Source of the DNA: Pseudonocardia thermophila | GTDB taxonomy: Bacteria > Actinomycetota > Actinomycetes > Mycobacteriales > Pseudonocardiaceae | Direction of reading: 5' to 3' | DNA: 64,000 nt | Assembly: GCF_900142365.1 (NCBI RefSeq) | Contig: NZ_FRAP01000022.1 | Location: forward strand, 1-64,000 | The notes under the pieces: generated by a model | What the model was told of the DNA's origin: nothing | Database searches by the model: none | The model's input: the letters and a program-made list of their open reading frames with translations, nothing else | Shown here: positions 58,447 through 64,000 of the stretch, one piece after another | Layout: the number at the start of each line of letters is the position of its first letter | Numbering within the stretch: the stretch's first letter is position 1 | Program-made: the position numbers and the translations under genes

Positions 58447-59130
58447 GTGCGGCCGATTCAACGAACACTGCTCGGTCCCGATCTCCGCGACGCGCTGGCG
58501 CTGGCCGCTGCCATCGGGCTGGTCGGCGTCTCGTTCGGGGCGCTCGCCGCGGCCGCGGGGGTGCCGCCGGTGCTCACCGTCGCGCTCTCCGTGCTGGTCT
58601 TCGCGGGCGGATCGCAGTTCCTGCTGGTCGCGGTCCTGTCCGCGGGCGGGGGAGTGGTGCCGGCGGTGCTCGGCGGGCTCCTGCTCAACGCCCGTCATCT
58701 GCCCTTCGGCCTGGCGATGGCGCCGGTGATCGCCGACCGCTGGCCGGCCCGGCTGATCGGCGCCCACTTCATGATCGACGAATCGGTCGCGTTCGCGAAG
58801 GCGCGCGGTACCGGCCCGCGCGCCCGGCGGGCGTTCTGGCTGAGCGGGCTGCTGGCGTTCGTGGTGTGGAACGTGTGCGCGATCGGCGGGATGCTGATCG
58901 GCGCGGCCGTGCCGGATCCGGAGGTGCTCGGCGTCGACGCCGCTTTCCCCGCCGCGCTCGGGGCCCTGCTGCTCGGGCAGCTGCGGCATCCCGAGACGCA
59001 GCGGGTCGCCCTGGTCGCGGTCACCGCGGCCCTGGCTGCCACACCGTTCCTGCCCGCCGGCGTGCCCGTACTGCTGGGGCTCGCCGGGCTGCTGGTGGCT
59101 GGGCGCGCCGCACCGGAGGAAGCGCGATGA
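58447..59130 (+). CDS. azlC: AzlC family branched-chain amino acid exporter, large subunit
   Basis: A 227-aa membrane protein with about seven spans. GLVGVSFGALAAAAGVPPVLTVALSVLVFAGGSQFLLV-type order and NARHLPFGLAMAPVI (about 81-95) are the AzlC signatures. With AzlD it exports leucine-type branched-chain amino acids or analogues. GTG 58447 has a CATTCT box 7 bases upstream. Its stop overlaps the azlD ATG (ATGA), so the two subunits are made together. Confidence 0.93.
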   Translation: MRPIQRTLLGPDLRDALALAAAIGLVGVSFGALAAAAGVPPVLTVALSVLVFAGGSQFLLVAVLSAGGGVVPAVLGGLLLNARHLPFGLAMAPVIADRWPARLIGAHFMIDESVAFAKARGTGPRARRAFWLSGLLAFVVWNVCAIGGMLIGAAVPDPEVLGVDAAFPAALGALLLGQLRHPETQRVALVAVTAALAATPFLPAGVPVLLGLAGLLVAGRAAPEEAR

Positions 59131-59435
59131 CCTGGGCAGCTGTCGTCGCCCTCGCCGCCGGGACGTACCTGCTGCGGCTCGCCGGGATCGTCCTGCGCGG
59201 CCGGATGACGGTGCCCGCCCACGTCGAGCGGCTGCTCGATCTCGGCGCAACCGCGCTGCTCGTCGCGCTCGCCGCCACCGCAGCGCTCAGCGCCGACGGC
59301 GGGTTCGCCGGCTGGGCGCGCCCGGCCGGGGTCGCTGTCGGGCTGGTGGCCGCCTGGTGGCGGGTGCCGTTCGTGCTGGTCGTGGTGCTCGCCGCGGCCA
59401 CGACCGCGGGCCTGCGGCTGCTCGGCGTGCCCTGA
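59127..59435 (+). CDS. azlD: AzlD family branched-chain amino acid exporter, small subunit
   Basis: A 102-aa membrane protein with three to four spans. AGTYLLRLAGIVLRGRM (about 11-27) and PAHVERLLDLGATALLVALAAT (about 30-51) are the AzlD signatures. It pairs with AzlC, encoded immediately upstream with a four-base overlap. GGAGGAAG lies before ATG 59127. Confidence 0.93.
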   Translation: MTWAAVVALAAGTYLLRLAGIVLRGRMTVPAHVERLLDLGATALLVALAATAALSADGGFAGWARPAGVAVGLVAAWWRVPFVLVVVLAAATTAGLRLLGVP

Positions 59436-59462
59436 TCGCGCCCTTGGGGAACGCTGGGGGGC

Positions 59463-60866
59463 GTGCACTGCCTCGTGATCGGCGCGACCGGCTACGTCGG
59501 CGCCCGCCTCGTCCCCCGCCTCCTCGCCGCCGGCCACGACGTGCGGGTCCTCGCCCGGGACGCCCGCCGGGTCGCCGCCCGGCCGTGGGGAGCCGCGGTG
59601 CAGGTGAACGTCGGCGACGTGACCGATCCGGCAGCCGTGGCCGCGGCCTGCTCCGGCGTGGACGCCGTCTTCTACCTGGTCCACATGATGGACGCGACCG
59701 GCCGCGACGAGTTCCGCGAGCGCGATCTCGCCGCGGCCGCGACGTGCGCCCGCGCGGCCGGCGCGGCCGGGGTCGTCCGCATCGTCTACCTCGGCGGCCT
59801 GCAGCCCGCGACCGGCCCGGCGTCGGCGCACCTCGCGTCGCGGCACGAGGTCGGCCGGGCGTTCCTGGAGTCCGGCGTGCCGACGGCGGTCCTGCAGGCC
59901 GGAGTCGTGGTCGGCACCGGATCGGCGAGCTTCGAGATGATCCGCCACCTCGCCGCCTCGGGGCCGCTGCTGCCGCTGCCTGCCGCCGCCGACCACCTCG
60001 TCCAACCGATCGCGATCGACGACGTGCTGCACCACCTCGTGGCGTGCCTGCAGCTGCCGCCGCGGATCAGCACCGTGTTCGACGTCGGCGGCCCCGATGT
60101 CCTCTCCTACCGCGAGATGCTCACCGGCTACGCCGAGGAGGCCGGGCTACCGCTGGTCGGGGTGCCGGTCCCGCTGCCGATGCCGCGGGCGGTGGCCGCT
60201 CGGCTCGTGGCGGCGATGACGCCGGTCGACCGCCACCTCGCCGGACCGCTGCTGGAGTCGATGGCGCACGACCTGGTCTGCCGCGGGGAACCGCCCACAC
60301 CGCCACCGTCCGGCGGGCCGACGCCGTACCGGGTGGCGGTGCGCCGCGCGCTCGCCGGCGAGGGCGCGGCCGGGTCGATGCCCGCCGACCCGGCGGGGCC
60401 CGAGCTGGTGTCGGAGCGGATCGAGCCGGTCGCCGCGCCCGCCGCCGAGCTGTGGCGGGTGATCAGCAGCATAGGCGGGCGGACCGGCTGGTACACGCTG
60501 CCCGGGGTGTGGGAGCTGCGCGGCGCGCTCGACGCGCTGCTCGGCGGCGTCGGCGCACGGCGCACCCGGCCCGAGCGGCTGGCCCCCGGCGCGGCCCTCG
60601 ACTGGTGGCGCGTCGAGGCCGTCGACGAGGGCCGGATGCTGCGGCTGCGGGCCGAGTCGAAGCTGCCCGGCGTCGCGCGGCTGGAGATGCGGGCCGAACC
60701 GGACGGCACCGGCAGCCGCTACGTCCAGCGCACCACCTTCATCCCGGACGGTCCGGCCGGGCGGCTCTACTGGTACGCGCAGCTGCCCGCCCACGGGTTC
60801 GTCTTCGCGGTGATGGCCCGCACGATCGCCGGAGTGGCCGAGCGCGGGCTCAGCCGACCCTGCTGA
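59463..60866 (+). CDS. NAD(P)-binding SDR-like protein with C-terminal DUF2867 domain
   Basis: A 467-aa two-domain protein. The atypical SDR/NmrA-like domain (about 1-300) starts with VIGATGYVGARLVPRLL and has VFYLVHMMD and YLGGLQP; the classical YxxxK is absent, replaced by an SRHEVG-like segment. The C-terminal domain (about 315-467) is DUF2867/polyketide-cyclase-like (GRTGWYTLPGVWELRGALDALLGG, DWWRVEAVDEGRMLRLRAESKLPG, each split by family spacing). Such fusions are widespread but uncharacterised. The last 17 bases overlap the end of the convergent MFS gene. Confidence 0.85.
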   Translation: MHCLVIGATGYVGARLVPRLLAAGHDVRVLARDARRVAARPWGAAVQVNVGDVTDPAAVAAACSGVDAVFYLVHMMDATGRDEFRERDLAAAATCARAAGAAGVVRIVYLGGLQPATGPASAHLASRHEVGRAFLESGVPTAVLQAGVVVGTGSASFEMIRHLAASGPLLPLPAAADHLVQPIAIDDVLHHLVACLQLPPRISTVFDVGGPDVLSYREMLTGYAEEAGLPLVGVPVPLPMPRAVAARLVAAMTPVDRHLAGPLLESMAHDLVCRGEPPTPPPSGGPTPYRVAVRRALAGEGAAGSMPADPAGPELVSERIEPVAAPAAELWRVISSIGGRTGWYTLPGVWELRGALDALLGGVGARRTRPERLAPGAALDWWRVEAVDEGRMLRLRAESKLPGVARLEMRAEPDGTGSRYVQRTTFIPDGPAGRLYWYAQLPAHGFVFAVMARTIAGVAERGLSRPC

Positions 60867-62040
60867 CCCGGCCGACCGCGGCCCGCGCCCGCGGCGTCGC
60901 CAGCACGGCCGCCACCACGGCCACGAGCACGGTCAGCCCGGTCAGCGGGGCGACGAAGCCGAGCGCGCCGGCGTCGGCGCCGCCGATCACCGACAGCAGC
61001 AGCGGCACCGCGAACCCGAGGTAGGCGCAGGCGTAGAAGGTGGCGGTCACCGCCCCGCGGGCGGTCGGGTCCGCCAGCTCGCCGACCATCGTCAGCCCGC
61101 CGGTGAGGCACAGCCCGTACGCCAGGCCGAGCAGGACCGCCGTCGGGATCAGCACCGGCCACGCGTGCAGGGCCACGCCGAGCAGGGCGAGCCCGAACCC
61201 GGCCGCGCCGATGCCGAACCCGGCCGGTCCGGCGGCCGTGCCCAGCCTGCGCGCCAACGGCGGGGCGAGGGTTCCGGTCAGCAGCGTCACACCGGCGACG
61301 AACCCGGTGATCGCGACCGCGATCTCGGGCATCGCCGGGGTGAGCAGCAGCGGCAGCACGGTCACCGCGGTGGCGGGGAACGTGAACACCCCGATCGCGA
61401 TCGGCACCACGACGAGCGCGAACGGCACCCGCGCCGGCTTCGGCACCCCCAGGTCCACCCAGCGACCGCGGCGCCGATCCTCGGGCGCGAGGGTCTCCGG
61501 CACCCGGGGGATCAGCACCAGCCCGACGATCATGAGCGCGACGTGCACCAGGTACGGCAGCGCGGTCGGCCACGGCAGCCACTGCGCCAGCACTCCGGAC
61601 AGGCACGGGCCGAGCGCCCAGCCGGCGCTCAGCGCCGCGGTGGTGCGCCGCGCCGCGCGTGGGGGATCGTCGACGAGCTCCGCCAGCCACGCGGTGCCGA
61701 CGCTGAACACCACCCCGGACACCGCGCCCTGCAGCCAGCGGCACACGAACAGCAGCTCCACCGACGACCCGGCGCCCAGGAACAGCAGCGACGTGAGCGC
61801 GGAGAGCACGACGAACGGGACGACCACCGGGCGCCGGCCGAACCGGTCCGACGCCGGCCCGGCCAGCAGCAGCGCGGGCACGAGCCCGGCGGCGTAGACA
61901 CCGAAGGCGCCGGTCAGCGCGTCGGAGGAGAGGCCGAGCTCGTCGCGGTAGACCAGCAGCAGCGGAGTGGGCACGTTGGTGCCGAAGGCGACCACGAACA
62001 CCGCGGTCCACAGCCGCGCCACCGTCGACACCACCTGCAC
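60850..62040 (-). CDS. MFS transporter
   Basis: A 396-aa protein with 12 predicted spans. The loop 2-3 motif is GPASDRFGRRPVVVPF (about 61-76). The FGVYAAGLVPALLLAGPASD block and the CRWLQGAVSGVVFSVGTAWLAEL helix 4-5 region are typical of drug:H+ antiporters of the 12-TM type. The substrate is unknown. The start codon is GTG 62040 with GAGG just upstream. It ends inside the tail of the convergent SDR-like gene. Confidence 0.85.
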   Translation of the reverse strand: MQVVSTVARLWTAVFVVAFGTNVPTPLLLVYRDELGLSSDALTGAFGVYAAGLVPALLLAGPASDRFGRRPVVVPFVVLSALTSLLFLGAGSSVELLFVCRWLQGAVSGVVFSVGTAWLAELVDDPPRAARRTTAALSAGWALGPCLSGVLAQWLPWPTALPYLVHVALMIVGLVLIPRVPETLAPEDRRRGRWVDLGVPKPARVPFALVVVPIAIGVFTFPATAVTVLPLLLTPAMPEIAVAITGFVAGVTLLTGTLAPPLARRLGTAAGPAGFGIGAAGFGLALLGVALHAWPVLIPTAVLLGLAYGLCLTGGLTMVGELADPTARGAVTATFYACAYLGFAVPLLLSVIGGADAGALGFVAPLTGLTVLVAVVAAVLATPRARAAVGRVSRVG

Positions 62041-62080
62041 GCTACCTCAGCGCTCGGGTCCCCGCGCCGACGACGGACCC

Positions 62081-62111
62081 GTGGTGATCAACAGCGCTCG
62101 TCGATCACCAC
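62081..62111. repeat. Extragenic palindrome, related to family B
   Basis: GTGGTGATC (62081-62089) is perfectly inverted at 62103-62111 with a 13-base loop. The core TGATCAACA...TCGATCACC resembles the inner hairpin at 33569-33595. An imperfect outer stem (CGCCGACGACGG... near 62066 with its counterpart near 62128) extends it. The element lies upstream of the MFS gene and downstream of the EF-G2-like gene. Confidence 0.75.
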
Positions 62112-62145
62112 GAGGCCGTCCTCGACGCACCGGGGAAGCGGGGCC

Positions 62146-64000
62146 TCAGGTGGGCATCGGCTCGTACCGGGCGAAGGTGCGGGTGAACGTGGCCGCGCCG
62201 CTGGTCATCGACCTCAGGTCGACGGCGTAGCGCAGCAGCTCGGTCTGCGGCACCTCGGCCCGCACGCACGTGTACCCGGCCGGGACGTCCCCGCCGGCGT
62301 CCGTGCCCAGCACCCGCCCGCGGCGGGACGACAGATCCCCGAGCACGGTGCCCAGGAACTCGTCCGGCACCGTCACCGCGATCTCGTCCAGCGGCTCGAG
62401 CACCACCGTGCCGCACACGGCGGCGGCCTCGCGCAGTGCCAGCGCCCCTGCGGTCTGGAACGCCGCGTCGGATGAGTCGACGCTGTGCGCCTTCCCGTCG
62501 ACCAGCACGGCCCGCACGTCGACGACGGGGTACTGCGCGTCCCCTTCGCCGAGCCCGCGTTCGAGCTGGGTGCGGATGCCGCGCTCGACGCTCGGCACGT
62601 ACTGGGTCGGCACCGCCCCACCGACGACCCTCGACTCGAACTGGAACCCGCTGCCGCGCGGCAGCGGCTCGAACTCGACGTGGCACACCGCGTACTGGCC
62701 GTGACCGCCGGACTGCTTGACGTGCCGCCCGGTCACCCGGCCCGGCTCGCGCAGGGTCACCCGCAGCGGCACCCGCACGTCCTCGGTCGCCACCTCGGCC
62801 CCGGCCGCGCGCAGCCGGGAGAGCACGACGTCGGCATGCGCCTCGCCCATCGTCCACAGCACGGTCTGACGGGTCTCCGCGTTGCGCTCCATGCGCAGCG
62901 CCGGATCCGCGGCCACGACCCGGGACAGGGCCTTGACCAGCGCGTCCTCGCCGCCGCGGGTCGCGGGGACCACGGCGACCGGGAACAGCGGCTCGGGCAG
63001 GTCCCAGCAGGACAGCAGCAGCGGATCGGACGCGGCGGACACGGTGTCGCCGGTCTCGGCGCCGGCCAGCTTGGTCAGCGCGCAGATGTCACCGGCCACG
63101 CAGGCGTCGACCTCGGTCAGCTCGGCCCCCGACGCGGTGTAGACGTGCGCGATGCGCTCGTCCTCGTCGTGTCCCTCGGGCAGCGCCTCGCCCGCGCGCT
63201 GCTCGGGTATCCGGGCGTGGTGCCCGCTGACGTGGATCGCGGTGTCCGGCCGCAGCGTGCCGGAGAAGACCCGGATCAGCGACACGCGCCCGACGTAGGC
63301 GTCCGCCGAGGTGTGCACCACCTCGGCCGCGAGCGGGCCGTTCGGATCCGCCGTGAGCTGCGGGCGCGGCGAGCCGTCGATGCCGGTGACCTTCGGCAGC
63401 GGCCGCTCCAGCGGGGAGGGGAACCCGCCCGCGATGACCTCCAGCAGCGCGTCCATCCCGACCCCGCTCGACGCGCACACCGGGATGACCGGGTGGAAGC
63501 CGCCCCGGACGACCGCCGTCTCCAGATCTGCGATGAGCGTGCGCTGGTCGATCTCCTCGCCCGCGAGGTAGCGCTCCATGAGCGCCTCGTCCTCGGACTG
63601 CTCGATGATGCCCTCGACGAGGGCGGCCCGGGCGTCGTCGGCGTGCGCGGGGGCGCGGTCGGCCGGGGTCCGCGAGATCAGCCCGTACAGCCCGGTGAGC
63701 GAGCCGCCGTCGAACAACGGCAGGTAGAGCGGGGCAACGCCGGCACCGAACGCCTCCTGGCAGGCCGCCGTCGTGGCCTCGATGTCGGCGCGCTGGTGGT
63801 CGCAGCGGGCGATCACGACCGCGCGCGGCATCCCGACCCGCGCGCACTCGGCCCACTGCCCGACGGTGACCGGGTCGATCCCGCCCGCGCTCGCGGCGTC
63901 GGCCGGGACCACGAACAGCGCCGCGTCCGCCGCGCGCAGCCCGGCCCGCAGCTCCCCGACGAAGTCACCGTAGCCGGGGGTGTCGATGAGGTTGATGCGC
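62146..64000 (-). CDS. Elongation factor G-like protein EF-G2 (5' end beyond the window)
   Basis: At least 618 codons; the start lies past base 64000. The visible G3 motif is IDTPGYGDFVGELRAG at the right edge, then domain II (VSLIRVFSGTLRPDT), III, IV (GQYAVCHVEFEPLPRGSGFQFESRVVGG) and V (EPLDEIAVTVPDEFLGTVLGDLSSRRGRVLG), the EF-G order. The G4 NKxD motif is altered: the expected place reads RCDHQRAD. That fits the EF-G2/FusA2-type paralogues of Actinobacteria, which bind GTP but whose role in translation is unclear. No ribosomal protein genes adjoin it, unlike true fusA. Confidence 0.9.
   Translation of the reverse strand, partial: RINLIDTPGYGDFVGELRAGLRAADAALFVVPADAASAGGIDPVTVGQWAECARVGMPRAVVIARCDHQRADIEATTAACQEAFGAGVAPLYLPLFDGGSLTGLYGLISRTPADRAPAHADDARAALVEGIIEQSEDEALMERYLAGEEIDQRTLIADLETAVVRGGFHPVIPVCASSGVGMDALLEVIAGGFPSPLERPLPKVTGIDGSPRPQLTADPNGPLAAEVVHTSADAYVGRVSLIRVFSGTLRPDTAIHVSGHHARIPEQRAGEALPEGHDEDERIAHVYTASGAELTEVDACVAGDICALTKLAGAETGDTVSAASDPLLLSCWDLPEPLFPVAVVPATRGGEDALVKALSRVVAADPALRMERNAETRQTVLWTMGEAHADVVLSRLRAAGAEVATEDVRVPLRVTLREPGRVTGRHVKQSGGHGQYAVCHVEFEPLPRGSGFQFESRVVGGAVPTQYVPSVERGIRTQLERGLGEGDAQYPVVDVRAVLVDGKAHSVDSSDAAFQTAGALALREAAAVCGTVVLEPLDEIAVTVPDEFLGTVLGDLSSRRGRVLGTDAGGDVPAGYTCVRAEVPQTELLRYAVDLRSMTSGAATFTRTFARYEPMPT

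Overview
The window is very GC-rich DNA with GTG/ATG starts, frequent GTGA and ATGA gene overlaps, many leaderless promoters (TANNNT, then 6-7 bases, then ATG or GTG), an Lsr2 nucleoid protein, deazaflavin (F420)-type oxidoreductases, a SAM-IV riboswitch and the mycobacterial-type phosphatidylinositol mannoside locus. Together these point to a mycolata- or Pseudonocardiaceae-type actinobacterium, most likely Pseudonocardia or a close relative. This is an inference; no rRNA or tRNA gene is present to fix the taxon.

Layout. 0.1-4.3 kb: a MarR regulator with a CrtO-like acyltransferase, an EamA exporter, a GAF-domain regulator and a small HELNH metalloprotease. 4.3-9.5 kb: five translationally coupled genes (ketoacyl synthase III, family 2 glycosyltransferase, cytochrome P450, adenylate-forming ligase, NAD-dependent reductase). 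This looks like an OleA/OleC/OleD-type (beta-lactone or head-to-head lipid) pathway without OleB but with tailoring enzymes, and it is the best candidate for an undescribed system. 9.6-17.9 kb: a RsbW-like ATPase, a class V aminotransferase under a SAM-IV riboswitch, a PLP decarboxylase, two MFS exporters (one with a divergent TetR) and an SDR. 17.9-24.9 kb: lsr2, MBL-fold hydrolase, enoyl-CoA hydratase, a papain-like protein divergent from a 50-aa peptide gene, a 22-bp periodic inverted repeat field, an acyl-CoA dehydrogenase, an LLM oxidoreductase and a NarL-type response regulator. 24.9-34 kb: histidine kinase, SWIM/SNF2 pair, GNAT, pirin, SMP-30 and a PPOX protein. 34-43 kb: an AraC-VOC-methyltransferase-YjbR operon, a nucleotide kinase-like P-loop protein, a bifunctional penicillin-binding protein and another LLM oxidoreductase. 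43.2-45.3 kb: three roadblock-like genes with a 13-bp repeat array between the first two.

45.4-53.9 kb is the conserved core thrS - HIT - pgsA - acyltransferase - pimA - membrane protein - pdxS, known from Mycobacterium, here split by a tetR/deazaflavin reductase pair. 54.0-64.0 kb holds a secreted GH16-domain protein with about 700 residues of Pro/Ala-rich repeats, a XRE-cupin regulator, an Actinobacteria-specific hypothetical, azlCD, a NAD(P)-binding DUF2867-type protein, an MFS exporter and an EF-G2-like GTPase that runs off the right edge.

Between genes there are several long, often perfect palindromes. Some are ordinary bidirectional terminators. Others fall into two families with shared arm sequence (ACGAACGGCACTTTCG; CGTCGAGAACGA with a nested GTGATCAAC...GATCAC hairpin) and look like dispersed extragenic repeats.
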